From Sequoia sempervirens (Eukaryota; Streptophyta; Pinopsida; Cupressales; Cupressaceae): a stretch of 64,000 nucleotides of DNA. The DNA is taken from contig VDFB02358134.1 of the NCBI GenBank assembly GCA_007258455.2, positions 211,284,026 to 211,348,025 of the forward strand, written 5' to 3'. Each line of letters opens with the position of its first letter. Position 1 is the first letter of the stretch. The notes below the pieces were generated by a model. It had not been told where the DNA came from and made no database searches. It saw only the letters and a list, made by a program, of their open reading frames with translations. The position numbers were made by a program, and so were the translations under genes. This document shows, in pieces, positions 11,401-24,500 of this stretch.

Positions 11401-13822
11401 TTACCCTTTAATTACACCAGTTGGTCCAAGATGACTATCATTTATCATTCTATTGCTTTTGTGAATGAGTAATATTCTCTTTTGAAATTTTTTTATGGTT
11501 GCCTTCCTTCATCTGATATTCAACATTGTGAACTTCTCCTTTGCATTATGATTGACAAGTAGTCAAGCTGGCCTCCATCACTATGTTTTTGATATCATAT
11601 CACAAAAAAAATGTAAATGACATAATGTTGTCCCCTTGAATCTGCAAACAATGCATTTATCTTTGCTCTTGATGACTAAGCATTGTAATCTCCACTAATG
11701 ATTGCTTTATGAACTTACAGATGTATGCATGTTCACTATCTTTGAAAAATTGCATAGATGACTTTGATTACTTTTCCTTCGTATTGCTTATGCTATTATA
11801 TGAGTTGGGCTCAACCCTTGTGGGAGAAACATTTTCCACCACTCATGTAGTAATTTGATGAACAACAACATTACTTTTCCTGTATCTGCACATGAAGTGC
11901 AAACAAGTTAGAAAAAAATGGTGAATTGATGATTTCTTCCTGATGATTTGATCTGGCATTTTTTCATTCATCTCTTAGATAATGATTAAGCTGTTTTAAT
12001 TTGATAATAATTGCAAATCATATATTTTTTGATAAGAATGTAATTGGATCTCATGCCCTGAGCTCTAACAAAAAATTTCAACCAACTGAAGGTGCATTTG
12101 GAATTCAGGAGCAAGAGGAAACATTGAAGACATTGAAGATCAAGCTAGAGAGTAATGAGTCAACCCTAAATCAACCCTTAAGGCAATGGCAGACATGACC
12201 TCCTCTTATGTGTCTTTCTTCTTTTAGTTGATCTTCAGATATATGGTTTACACTTATTGTTGAATCAAATCAACTTAGTCAAACCCACAACTTGTGTGGG
12301 ATTACAGAAACATTGCTTTTAATAAATCAGTTATTTCATATCATGTTATGAATTGTATATTTTCATTTGACTTGTTTTCAGTTACACAATATGAAATATA
12401 ACTAAAATGAAATTTTTTAAATCATATGCTTTGTACTCAGAATGAATGATATTTCCTACACACTTTGCTCCAAAATTGTAATTCTTTTCTGATAATCAAC
12501 AATGACAAACATTGCAGAAAATAATGTTTGTTTACTTCACTCTGAATTTTTGTTTCTCTAAATGAACTGTTTGTTGCTTTGTTCGGATTGTTCAATAGTT
12601 TCACTCAAACTATTGGATAATTCTAATAAATCAATTCTTTAAAAACCTTTCATTCAAGAAACAAAGGTTCATTGGATGAACTATGCATCAAAATTTTTAT
12701 ACTCCATCAAATAATTTCCCATTAAATCTTCACTAATTTAAGCAGGAAGCTAAAAATTAGTAACAGTTATCTTTATCATTGCATTTTGGAGGAAACCCCT
12801 CCTTTATATGGCATAGCTCTATCTAGGAAACACATGCTTGACATAGGGCTTTCCAAATAAGATCTCATGTCCTCTTTATTGTTCAACATTTGTCATTTGC
12901 TACTTTAAAGTAATTGCTCATGCCATGGTGTTAGCAATTTCTTTAAAGTGGGGGCATACATTGGCATTATCATTTTGAAATTTTTGACGGTATCTTATGT
13001 TTTCCTCTCTTCGAGACATTAGGCATGATGTTCCCTAAGAGAAGGCCTTACATGAACTAAGAAAATCTCCTTTGAACATGTGTTATCCTACTTGCATTTT
13101 GTTCATAAGTGTTTAGCATAACATAACTTGCTAGCCTTATGAAGATCGAAGTTACAAACATATTTCATGGCTACCAATCATAACAAACATTGCCTGCTAG
13201 TGGAGCCATGTTTTTTCATAAGTGTTTAGCATAATGCATCTTGCTAAGCCTTATGAAGCTCAAAGATCATATTGTGGGGTGCCTTATCAAAGTTATCACA
13301 TGTATAATTTTGGCATGGTTGGTACAATGGGAACTTGTAGACCTAGCATGACTTTCTCGTTGTACGATAAGAGCCTGTAGACCTGGCATGACTTTCTCAC
13401 TTAGCCACGTTTGGGGGCTCACCTAGTGGACAACGGATTTCACTAGCCTGTGTGAGTGCAATTTTGTTTGCATAGTGGACAATGAGTTCCACTTGTAAAC
13501 GTTTTTGGACAAACAACTAAGGCTTGATCCACATCAAGTTGGACAAATAGTCAAGGCTTGATCCACCCATTTTTATTTTTATTTTTTCTCTCTTTTAATC
13601 TTTGACATTATATGTTTTTGCATCTTGTCTTGTTGTTACACATCATACATCTTGTGTGTGTTCCTTTGTGCTTATGTTGGTTTGACATGGGATCTTGGAT
13701 CCTGGGGGCTTGGCCACCTCCTTGATCTTTTTCATCCTATCCCATAAACATTGGTTCACTTTGACCCCTCTTGACATGTATTTGTCTACTTTAGTGTGAG
13801 TTTGATGCAAGGTCACCCTCTC
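8444..13822 (+). other. internal region of the gypsy element without recognised coding
   Basis: I find no reverse transcriptase, RNase H or integrase motif on either strand. It contains an AT-rich block (9880-10250), and sequences with splice-like GTAAG motifs near 10440 and 10495. There is a purine tract 'aaagtgggggcata' near 12946, then a 3' section with short internal duplications: 'tgtagacct.gcatgactttctc' near 13336 and 13375, and 'aaggcttgatcca' near 13510 and 13550. It may include older nested insertions whose ends I could not define. Confidence 0.5.
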
Positions 13823-13840
13823 ACTAAAGTGGGGGCTAAA
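13823..13840 (+). other. polypurine tract of the gypsy element
   Basis: 'ctaaagtgggggctaaa' lies directly before the TGTAG start of the 3' LTR. This is the usual position of the plus-strand primer in LTR retrotransposons, and it supports plus-strand orientation. Confidence 0.7.
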
Positions 13841-15586
13841 TGTAGCGTAGAAAAATGCATCCTTTTACATTTTTACACTTTGTTTGGGCCCTCTTAATTA
13901 AAATGGACTTAATAATGCCTTAATTTAGTGTTGAAAATGTATCTCTTTACATTTTCACACTTGTTTGGGCCCTTTTAATTAAATTGGACTTAATTATGCC
14001 TTAAAAATCCCTATTTTACATCTACAAGCCTAATAAATTACATTTTCCAAAGGGGGGACCCGACAACAGTTAATTCCAACACATAACTAAACACCTTGAG
14101 CAATGTGTGTTCTAGGAATAGGGACCTAAGACCCATTTTCGCCTGGGTGAAGGGGTCCTCCCTAGGCTTTGGGACCCCTTTTTTAAACATGTTTTGGCGG
14201 TATTTTTATCATCCCAAATTCAAAATTCAAATGTCAGCTTGTAATGTAATTTTTGGGAAATTAAGGATAAATGTCTATAAATACAAGGTTATTTTATCAA
14301 ATCAAGTCTAAGCTTTGAAGAGAAATTTCACAAGAGAAAATGTTATTGTCAAAAGCATTCAAGAGTAGATTTATTAAGAATTTGTTGCAGCATTCAAGAT
14401 CCAATCATCATGTCAAAGTCTTCTTGCATCATGCATTTTTTTGGAGCTAACACTGTGATGTAGGTTTCAAGATCTAATCCAAGCATTCAAGTCAAAGATC
14501 CAAAGCAAGATTGAAGCATCAAGATCCACATCTATTGAATCCATTTCATGCAAGATCCACATCAAGATTTTTTTCTTTCCAAGTTTTATTCAAGGGTTTG
14601 TTGAATTGCAACATTGTATTGTTCATTCATCATTCCTTTCATACTTCCATTATTTCATTTCAAGGTTTAATTACAAAAATGGGGTTTGACCAAGGAAAAC
14701 CCCCATCCACCAAAAATAAACAATTTTTCCCCTATTGTGTATGTGCAGGTTCATAGTTTGAAGAAAAGTTGAAGATCTCAAAAGTTGCAAAGTTGCATTT
14801 GTTGTCACCTTAGTTGTCATCTCACAGAAACTCAAATCCCGAATTTATTTTTTACTTTCCGACAGTGGGACCCAAGGGAATCAGAAATGTAGACCCAAGG
14901 CCCAAGGATCTTGAAATCAGATTTTAATTCCTATAAAAATGACTCATTAGCCTATACGCGAATGAGTCCCAAGAAAACTTCCATAAACGACATTTTGTAA
15001 CAGGTGCACAACATTTTCCCCTTCTCAAATCTACTAGAGGTTTGTTACTTTTGTTAGTTATATGTTTAATCGACCATAATCAACCTTTACATGTCATGGA
15101 TGAATGAATTTGGTATTTTTAATCTTTCTCCCAAAACCCATGTTCAATCATTTTTGTTACTGTTTCTTTCAGAAGGACACCTTGTAACATTTTTGTTGGA
15201 ATGTTTATAATGATTTAGATTTCACAAATCTGAAGGGAAGTTGTGGATTCTCTTAGTTTTATGCTTAATCTACAAGATCCAAGAGTTATCTTGTATTTTT
15301 GAGTTAATTTACTATTTTTAGTTTGTTTCTAAAGAGTGCAATTCAGTCATATTTACCCCATCCACACACATAAAGGAAATTGTCAGATCTTCCATAAAAT
15401 TGACTCATCTAAGGGTTGAAAGTTAATTCTATCTTTGAAGATCTCATTTGCTAAATGAAATAGAAAATAGGTAGGTTCATTACACCCCATTTTTACCTTT
15501 CTATTTATAGTAATTTTGGTGAAACATTCGAAATTTAGTATTAAACCTATGTGTTTTGAACCCTAACCTATTTTTTTTTTGTTTCA
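13841..15586 (+). repeat. 3' LTR of the inserted gypsy element
   Basis: It starts TGTAGCGTAG and ends GTTTCA (1746 bp), collinear with 3493-5244 apart from many substitutions and small indels, so the insertion is not recent. It directly abuts the minus-strand gag fragment at 15587. Confidence 0.8.
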
Positions 15587-16409
15587 TTAATACCAAAGGT
15601 TCATTTTCACTCATGGATGCTTTATTTGACAAGGGTTGTTCCCTAAGTGTATTCAAATCAAAAGTAGAGGGAAATTTTGTTCCTTGTTGTGCAAGTGTTA
15701 GCATTTGTTGAGTAGGGTTTAAGCTCAACATCGTGTTTATGATTTGATGAACCCTTGGGTCTTGTTGTATTTCAAGTAACTCTTTGGAAGTGAACTCATG
15801 AGGTTTTTCCACAATATAATATATTTGAACCCTTGTTTCTTGTGATGGTTGAGATGGTGGTGGATTGTTTGGTGGAGTGGAAAAACCTCTAGGATTGAAA
15901 TCAAACATCCCAAAAATAGGTTCAACACTACTTGTGATGGGTATGTTTGAACCACTAGGGTTTGCTTCCATATTTTTCATAAGTTGTGATCTTGTTGTAA
16001 TCATAAAATGTGTATCAACCCTAGGAGTTGTATGTTGTGAATGATATTTTTGGAGTTCCTTGGTTGATTCAATTTTTTCTAACAAAGACCCTCTAATAGG
16101 TTTTGGATGAATGATGTTGATGATGTGATGAAAAATTTCAAGTTGTTTGTGAAGTGGAATGTTTGAATGGTTGATATTTGGTGTGAATTTGATGTCAATG
16201 TTTGATTTGTTGATTGATCCTAATTGAAACCTAAGAGATACTTTTGACAAGGTCAAGTGATTTTGATAAAGAACTCTTGTATGATGTGTTAAATTTTGAT
16301 AACCCACAAATTGTTTTGATAAAACAAATATTGGGCAAGAATTTCCCTTTTTAATTTGAATAAAAAAACACAAGTAGTTTTTTGACAAGACCAAGATGTT
16401 GAAAAGCAT
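15587..16409 (-). pseudogene. N-terminal portion of the outer gypsy gag (split by the inserted element)
   Basis: An uninterrupted minus-strand frame begins at 16409 (MLFNILVLSKNYLCFF...) and runs to the LTR boundary. It includes MITTRSQLMKNMEANPSGSN, a Pro-rich PPNNPPPSQPSQETR segment and SKELLEIQQDPRVHQIINT. Codons after 15587 come from the LTR and are not original. At the other end of the inserted element, 3492 continues in the matching codon phase into HKTIQSMPQTSSSHLPIQPT, so the two halves probably formed one gene. No catalytic motif is present. Assignment as gag N-terminus is by position. Confidence 0.5.
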
Positions 16410-16539
16410 GAACTTTGTGTGTTGTTTAATGAGTGCTATAAGTGAGCCACAATTGGTTTTGTTTTAGTTTAAACCAATGTCAGACCAATGTAATGTATTA
16501 GAACCAAAATACAATCAGTTTTATTTGAAAGTTGTTTGT

Positions 16540-16815
16540 TGTTTGGTCAAATTAAGCAAAAGTGTTGGACTATCAAGAAAAAGCACTACTCTATTGTTCT
16601 ACAAAAGCATCAGTATTTGGCAGAAGCATTGATGTTTGGTAGAAGCACCAAACTATCCAAAAAAAGGCGTCACTGTTCAAATATTTTTTTCCCTAGCAAA
16701 TGCACCAATATGTGCAAAAACATTGATGTGCAAATAAAAGCACCACTTTGATAAAAATGGAAGCACCAGTTTGTGCAAAAGCACTACACTATCAAGATAA
16801 TGCATCATTCTACAC
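16540..16815. repeat. cluster of degenerate AAAAGCAY motifs
   Basis: Phrases such as 'aaaagcactac', 'aaaagcatcag', 'agaagcattgatg', 'agaagcaccaaac', 'aaaagcaccac' and 'gaagcaccag' recur at roughly 15-35 bp spacing. A second cluster of the same kind lies at 18880-19115. They look like a decayed short tandem array, perhaps in a retroelement untranslated region. Confidence 0.45.
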
Positions 16816-18259
16816 AAGGGATCTTTAAAATGTCTAGTTTATCTATTTTGTTTTATTTTTCAAGTTGACAAACACATAATAAAATATGTAAACTAACTCA
16901 ATAGGGTAATCAAGTGATTGTGTGTCTTCTTCTTCCATAAGAACTCACTAAATGGTGTTACTTAGTCTCAACATGAAAACACATAAAATTGCACAACTTA
17001 TTTTGTGGGTAGATTGGGTTTATTTTCTCAAAGCAGGTCCACACAATAGAATACTAGTCATAGAGTGAGTAACTAGAGTATGCATGTATACATGATACAC
17101 CTCTTACCTTGAAAGGAAAAGTTCCTTACAAGGTGTTTTTCACCTCAACTATGTTTAGTGTACATGACAAATATATTCATGGAATGATGCTATTCCATTG
17201 CACCACTTTGAGAAAACATTCAAAAGTCTTAGGTCTCTACAACATAGGTTTTTAGTGGGTATTAGATGAACACTACTGACCTCTTAGACATCGCCTCTAG
17301 GAACTAGAAAATTCGTAGTCCCATAACGCAAGTTCGGAGTGCTACATGCATGGTTTGACCTACAACTTTCATTCTCAGCCAATTTGTATAGCACACCCCT
17401 AAATTTCGCTTGAGGTCAAACCCTTGAGTGATCCATTAGGATGTGTCTCAAGGCAAGCCTCGGTATGTGTAGGATCATGATGGGCCAAAAAGTGGCAATA
17501 TGATGGGTATGTGGTTGACGACTATTTTTTTACCCAAAATTGATGAAACAAAAAGGGTTTTTAAAGGATATTCTCAGCTTTCCACTGATATAAATTATGT
17601 TTTACTTTGAACTTAATAAGTAATTATTATTCATTTTCTATTCAAATTATGACTAAAGTCCTGATTGATAGGTTGATTGAAAAAATCTATAGCTTTCAAA
17701 CGGTATCACATTTTTTGAATCCAAAACATGCGTCACATTCTATGCTTTGCATACTATAGGATCAAAAAAATAAAAATTGAATTTCATGAAGTTTTGACCA
17801 AGTTAAGGTGGTCAGAAATACGAGTCTTTATATTTTTTAAAAAGTTGTAATAAAAAATTCATAATTAATTATTTACTTGGAAAAAATTACAAAAAATGTG
17901 CATCACAGGGCATGAGTCCTCTACTTATATCTAAAATCTTATAAAAAATATTAACATTTTATTGTGGTTAGGGTGTGGATAGACACCTACTTCTTATTTT
18001 TCCAAAATTTAAGTACCTGCATTGAAATTTCAATTTTTCACCAAATAGATTTTTTTAAAACCTAGTAGTTTAGAAAATACATTCAATTTTCTACAGATTC
18101 TATTTTTACATATTTTTGAAATAATATAGATAACTTATTCAAATTTTTACATCAATTTGTCTAACTCTAATTTTTCTGAATTTTTTGCCACTTAAGGGCC
18201 TATTTTATCCATGATGATCCTGCACATACCCGCCTCCTACTCAAAATAAAAAAGAAGGA

Positions 18260-18410
18260 AATGCTATTTCTCTTCACCCAAGATTTCACTAGGCGTGAAG
18301 GGAGAGGATACATAGCAAAACCTTATAGGGTAACAATGACCATATGCAAGTCCAAGATGTTTCTCTTCACCCAAGATCACACTAGGCACAAGAGGAGAGG
18401 ATACACATCT
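18260..18410 (+). repeat. short direct repeat (~100-bp offset)
   Basis: 'tttctcttcacccaagat..cactaggc..gagaggataca' occurs near 18265 and again near 18360. The two copies are imperfect. Confidence 0.5.
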
Positions 18411-18879
18411 GGCTTGCCAAGCACGTTGAACAAATCAAACAATTCTTTTTAAGTTGCACCAAAAGAAAATGTGATTGATTTTAATCCTACATGTTCATTG
18501 TTCAATTTGTGTGTTCATTTTATAACCCAAACAAGATGTGTTCATTGATTAAACCCAAAATAGAAATGTGAGACAGTTGTGGTTCATTTATTAAAGCACC
18601 AAACTAAGTGTGATTCTAAGCTAAAACAGTAAATAAAAAGTCTCTAAAGCTTAAATCCTTCACACAAGTGTTTAAAAACACTTTAGACTTCAATTGATTA
18701 GCCATGTAGCTTAGTATTAAGAAACACTTTCAAAGTTTGACCCATGCTCCATACTTCATGATTTCCTGCAAAGTAGTTAGCCTCATAAAACAACAAGTAA
18801 CAAATAAGAAACAAGTTAGGGTTAATCAGAAAATTGATTCAAATTTAGAACAAAACCCTAAGATTAAGCCTCTGGTTTT

Positions 18880-19115
18880 CCTACAAAAGCATCGGGCTGT
18901 TCTTTGTAGAAGCACCTCTCTGTCATGCATAAGCATTGGTGAAATGTAGAAGCGTGACTTTGTTTACTTGCAAAAGAATTGGTTAAATACAGAAACACAA
19001 GTGCTGACCTGTAAAACCTACAAAAAAATAAAGGGAAGTTAAAAAAAAGTGTGGTTGTTTGCAAAAGCACAAGCCTTTACGTGCAAAGGTACCACCATTT
19101 ACAAATGCATTATTA
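18880..19115. repeat. second cluster of degenerate AAAAGCAY motifs
   Basis: 'ctacaaaagcatcggg', 'gtagaagcacctc', 'cataagcattgg', 'gtagaagcgtgac', 'gcaaaagaattgg' and 'gcaaaagcacaag' repeat irregularly, with the same core as the cluster at 16.5 kb. Confidence 0.4.
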
Positions 19116-21240
19116 TGGCTGGTTGTGAAAATGTCGCTCAGTCTCTAGTCCTGCAAAGTCCAAAAAACTTCACAAAAATTGGAAAATCGGGGACAAGTGT
19201 CCTACTGGGTGTGCCAAAAATGTGAACATGAAATATAACCAGATTAATTAGTCTAAGAATCAACCAAGAAACTAAGAAATTAACCTAACTAGATCATATT
19301 CCCAATAAAATTCTTGCAAATGCTAACTAGGAAGCCATTAAACATGAAATAACATTCAATTGATATAACCTAGTTTAACACAAGAAAACCTCATCCCATT
19401 GGGGGATTAGTGTTGAATTGATGTGAAATTCTTAGCCCTTTCCTAATCCCATTGTTGAAAAAAATCTTTGATGACCTCTAATGGTGAAATTGATGGAAAT
19501 GGACAAATGCTCTCAAAAGTGAATATAAAATTGGCTATAATATGATTACTCAAATGTTGTGGATGATTTACTCATAGAAATGAGGGCTATTTATACGCTT
19601 TCTGGATGAATCAATGGCTAAGATTGGATGAGCTAATCAATGGATAGAAATGAATGTCAGAGAATGGCATGGATCAATGATCAAATCCATGGATGGGATT
19701 AAAGAATGGCATGGATCATTGAAATTAATCAAGGGCTCTAATTGAATTAGAATGTGAAAGTCCCTTAATTTTAGGAAGAATGTTGGAAGATATTTCCATT
19801 TGGTGGGAAATACTTGAATTTGAATGAGAGGAATATTCCATGAGAATATTCTTTGAGGAGTGGGCAATTAGTCAATTAAATAATTAAGAAACTATTGAAT
19901 TGTGCAAGGTGAAGGAATTTAACTTTAATTAAATAATTAGATCATTTAATTAAAAAGAAAGATTTATGACATTTAATTAAACAATTAATATCATTTAATC
20001 AAATGAAAGGAATTAAGAGATTTAATTAAACAATCTACATTATTTAATCAAATAGGATGAAAATTAGCCTAAAGGGGTGAATTAATCCAACAATATTAAT
20101 TATCCGATTAATAGAAGAAAATGATGAATTTAATTAAAAAAATTAACATTATTCAATTAAATAGACGAGAATGATCAAATCAGGATGAAAATGGTGTTAG
20201 TAAATCAAATCAGATGCATGATATTGATCAAAACAATTTTAAGTGTCTACAATTGCATATCAGAATAAAGACTTGAAGAATATGCAAATGACAATGGGTG
20301 ACTGAATATGATATTCTAAACCTTTGGTTAAAATCACAATAGCAAAGTCATCTTTTAGATAAATATGATCCAATCCAAAATCTATGATTGTGTCATGTGT
20401 GCTTGAAACATACAATTTATAATTCACCTATGCTAGATAGCTTAAATAGAAAATATGGCATTGGCAAACACCTTGAGGAGGTTGTTGTGCTAAGGTTGAA
20501 ATGCTTCACTTCCTTTAGCCTTAGTCAAGCCCCTTGTTAATTGTTGTTCACACGATCAGATATATTTATGATGTAGTATACCTATATGAAGGTTGATGCA
20601 ATATTTTTTCTTTGAATAGTTATGTCAAAATAGGATCTACCATGATTTGATTCATTTCCTTCCGATTAGATGTTATTTGATTTAACTGTTTAAGGACACA
20701 CATTTAGTTTTGAAACTAGAGTCTTGGGGCACGTCTTCAATTATGACAATTCAGACCCCAATTCAATAAACATGGCGTGCAAACCAATAGATAATGGTCA
20801 TGTTTTAGAAATGTTGACCTCAAAATGTAAGAGTTTGAATTTTGAAAATGAGGGATGTGATTGTAGGTGTGGTCCTATCTAGAGGACAATTACGTCTAGG
20901 ATATGAGAATGAGTGAACGAAAGTGTGTACACATAAATAATAATCAAATCGAAAGATAATTTTATGTTTTCTCAATTATTTACACAAAATCAATCTGAAT
21001 TAAATATTAAATCAACACATCTACCAACATAAATAAATACGAAACTAAAATTAAAAAATAACTAGATACTACTAAAAAGAATGTGTAATATATAAATTAG
21101 CCTTATTTTGGTATTAAAAAACTAAAATTTATTTAGCCAATTGGAGAGAAAAGCTACCCTTCGTGATAGCTTCATCAAATGAGGTGAGGAACCCCAACAC
21201 ATACTCAAGCAGCGGGCCCCTGCTCTTGTGGGGCGTTTAG

Positions 21241-21567
21241 AAGTAAAATTTAAGAGTCTAAAGCACAACTATACCCCATCAGATAAAAAGTCCTTCCGAG
21301 ATCCTATCAGATTGGTCCTAAGACTATGAATGGACCAAAAAATATCCATACACCGGACTCACCAACGGATAACATCATTGAGATTCTCCCACTCCTTGCC
21401 ACACATTTCCTTCTCGTCCTCTGTCAAGGATGAAGGTGGCTGAAGAGAATTGATCATTCGATTACACGTAAATTCCAGCTTCTACGTCGGGTGGATGGTG
21501 CCCAAATCCTCAATGCAGCAGGTGGGTTTGTAAATAACAAGCCACCAATTGGTCTGAGCATCAATCA
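21241..21567 (+). promoter_or_regulatory. presumptive CAS promoter/5' UTR
   Basis: This is the only sequence upstream of the CAS start that is not repeat-like. It holds GATAA I-box cores at 21282 and 21368 and ACGT cores at 21466 and 21484, types common in light-regulated plant promoters. Such short motifs are frequent by chance. I cannot place a TATA box or transcription start. Confidence 0.25.
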
Positions 21568-24500
21568 ATGGCTGCTAGCAGCAGAGCAGTCGGGATTTCA
21601 GGCTTAACAGGGGCAAACACTGCTTCCCTGTTGGAGAAATCTCTTATTTCCAATTCATCAATTCAAACAGTCTTCTTGTATAGATTCCAAGGAAAGCCAT
21701 CATACAGTCCTCCCAGTCTGAGATTAAATGTCACTGCTAAAGCAAAATTGGATGACAGTGTACCGCCAAAAGTACTGTATTATCTACCCACAGTTTTCTC
21801 CATTCTCAGCTCTGCAGGGGATGCAGAGGCTGTGACAAAGGAAGAAATAGTTACCACATTGACCAAGGTATGAAAACAAGCCCATTGCTGATATTAGTTA
21901 TTTCTGTGGCATTTCATTCGTATCGCTACTTCGGATTGATTTGAAATTGAGTTGAATGGTAAATCCACCCCTCACGTATCATATTTTATCTGAATTATTT
22001 CAGATAGCGTATACAATATTTCGTATAGTATTATCTATATTATAAAATGTCTGCAATGAGATTTTACATGGTCTATTGGTCCTTTTTCAACACAAATGAT
22101 TAGCACTTCCTTTTGCCTTAGGTACCTGGGTCTGATAGATAACTATTCTGACAAAATATCACCGAGTACCTGTATTGAGGAGTCAGGAGTCAAGACCTGT
22201 ATTATGTCCTAGGATGGACTTATGTTCAATCAGTTTCCTGTTGAGATGTTCCAAAGATTATCTGTTGTATATTTTCATATTTTGTATTATGGCTGAAGGA
22301 TGTCATCTGATGAAACTAGAAGTATGTGGCAATTAAGGTGGTTATCCTCTGAACATTGTTTGATTTGTCTACTGTCAATAATGAGCCTGAATATGATATA
22401 GCTTTTTAGCTTTTATTCAAAGCTGAATGATTTGCGTCTTTCTTGTGACTGTTCTTGGTTCAAACATGTTTTCAATTTCTGGCAGCATAGGGCTACAATG
22501 AGTTCTTTAATAGTTCGAAACTTTGAAGTATAAATTATGTATTTTTCAGGTGGAGGAGAAATACCAACAAATTGAAGGGGCAGCATCAACTGCATATGGG
22601 GTCTCCAAGGACTTCCTTGAGCAGGTTCTCAAGGCCATCAAGCCCGCAATGGATGCAACAATGCCATATCTACAAAAGGCTACTGATTCAGCATTGCAGG
22701 TGGCTACCCCAGTTGCATCGGATGTCAGTCAAAAAGCCCAAAAAGCACTAGAAGAAGCTGGGGTAGATACAAAACCAGTAGTAGAAGCTGCTAAGGTCAG
22801 TGTTATTTTTTCCTCCTTAGTCATCTGACATGGAACATTGGTTTCCTTTTAAATGATCCATTATCCTTCATGTTAGTTAAATCTGGCTTAGTACCAGTAC
22901 AACCCCATGGGGAATAACTGGTATAACAAGTCTTTCCTTCCCATAGAGGCAAATATAGAGTTTAACTAGAGGAAACTAAATCATATAGAAAATGACAACT
23001 TTCTGAAGAAAATCTAATACAGGACAAATCCACAACCCAGATGTGGTAGAGAAATCCTTCTTGTTGGGTATGCAAAGGCGAGTCTGCTGGAATTTTGTCT
23101 TTGCAGATCTGAGTTGATTTCCCCTGCAAATAAGAGTAAGCCGTGCTTCATCAGGATTGCCTGGTCTCTGTCAATCAGTGCACTTCCCTGCTTGAGAAGT
23201 TATCTGCAGCGAACCTTAGAAATTGGTGTCCTAATGAGAATGGGTTAGGGTTTGAGGCTCGAGCCAAACCCTTAACGGCTCAAAATTCTTATAGTTACGG
23301 ATCATGAAGTTGTACACAAAACATTGGCAACTAAAAATCTTTCTAGCTATTCTTATCCAGAAAATCTATTATAAACAAATTAACAACTATGCTCTGCAAA
23401 AAATCTGAACTCTATAAAGCAGTATTCTCTTCTTCTGTGTTTAGAATGTTCGTTCTAGTTGCAAGTTAAGGAATTTAACCACCACACCGCACAATCTTAA
23501 CCAACTCACTTGTTGAACATTGTTTTTACAGTATATCATGAAAAGTCAATGTGTTTCACTGGCGCACTGATAATTGCACTTTTTCACAGACTGCAGCTGT
23601 CATAGCTGGGGGAGCAGCAGAACAAACTACAAAAGCAATTGAAGGGGCTAAACCCGTAGCTTCAATCACCATAGAGTCCCTCTTATCAGCAGATCCTATT
23701 GTCCTTGCAGAAGCTGTTGGGGCACTTATCTTGCTCTATTTGTTTGCTCCCTCCATTTTGTCTGGCCTTGCCTTTTCTTTCAGAGGGTATAAAGGTATGG
23801 TTACAAGAAACTAGATGGATGCTTATTTATATCATGGCTCGTGAATTGATTGCTAAACATACACATTATAGGAGCACAGTGCACTGAGTAACAAAAATAA
23901 CACAATTCAAAGACAATTTGCTCTGATTCTTAACCTTCATTTCTCTATAACATACCGTTTAGAAATTACAAAGCAGCATTTGTTTTTCTTCATTGCAAGT
24001 GTCACTCTTCCTACAACCATTTGTTCCTATTGCAAGTTAGTTTATTCATGATTATTGCCAGTTGGTTTTAATAGGTTACACCATGATCTTGGCTACCACT
24101 AAACATGGATTATTTTACTTGTAAGTTGTAAATATAACTTACATCAAAAGACCAAAACAGAGGTCCTTGGTGAGGCACGCACTTGTAAAGAGTATCAAGA
24201 GTATCACATCACATTACAAAATATTAGTACTGTGATAACAAGATACTTAGCTCTTCTCTGTTTTTGTTACTCAGGTGACCTCACCCCAGCTCAAGCTCTT
24301 GAACTTCTGACAAAGCAAGATTATGTGATGATTGACATTAGAACAGATAAGGAGAAGTCCAAGGCTGGAATACCAAGTTTACCAAGGCCAGCTAAAAACA
24401 AGCTTGTATCTATACCGTAAGATCTTATCCCTGAACAATTTATTTCCAAGGGAATCTTTTCAAACCGAATTTTGGTGTTTAAGGAGCAGATTGCATTTCA

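Larger units (their letters stand above)
3493..15586 (+). mobile_element. LTR retrotransposon (Ty3/gypsy-type, protease-bearing, no visible RT/integrase)
   Basis: It is bounded by two direct repeats of about 1.75 kb (3493-5244 and 13841-15586) that agree over their whole length and end in TTTCA. A polypurine tract abuts the 3' LTR. Internally it has a repeat-rich gag-like frame, a retropepsin and a G-patch-like motif on the plus strand, then over 5 kb without a reverse transcriptase, RNase H or integrase motif that I can see. It is therefore probably non-autonomous. The 5-bp flanks (tgtat and ttaat) are not a clean target duplication. It sits inside a minus-strand gag gene. Confidence 0.8.
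16410..21120. other. gene-poor spacer of decayed retroelement character
   Basis: No coding region recognised. The stretch holds two clusters of AAAAGCAY-type motifs (16540-16815, 18880-19115), a short direct repeat (18260-18400), and an LTR-like phrase 'cctactgggtgtgccaaaaatgtg' near 19200. A block of 'tttaattaaacaat'-type AT-rich repeats spans 19900-20170. I could not find paired LTRs here, though the outer minus-strand gypsy element would need its 5' LTR somewhere in this region. Confidence 0.5.
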
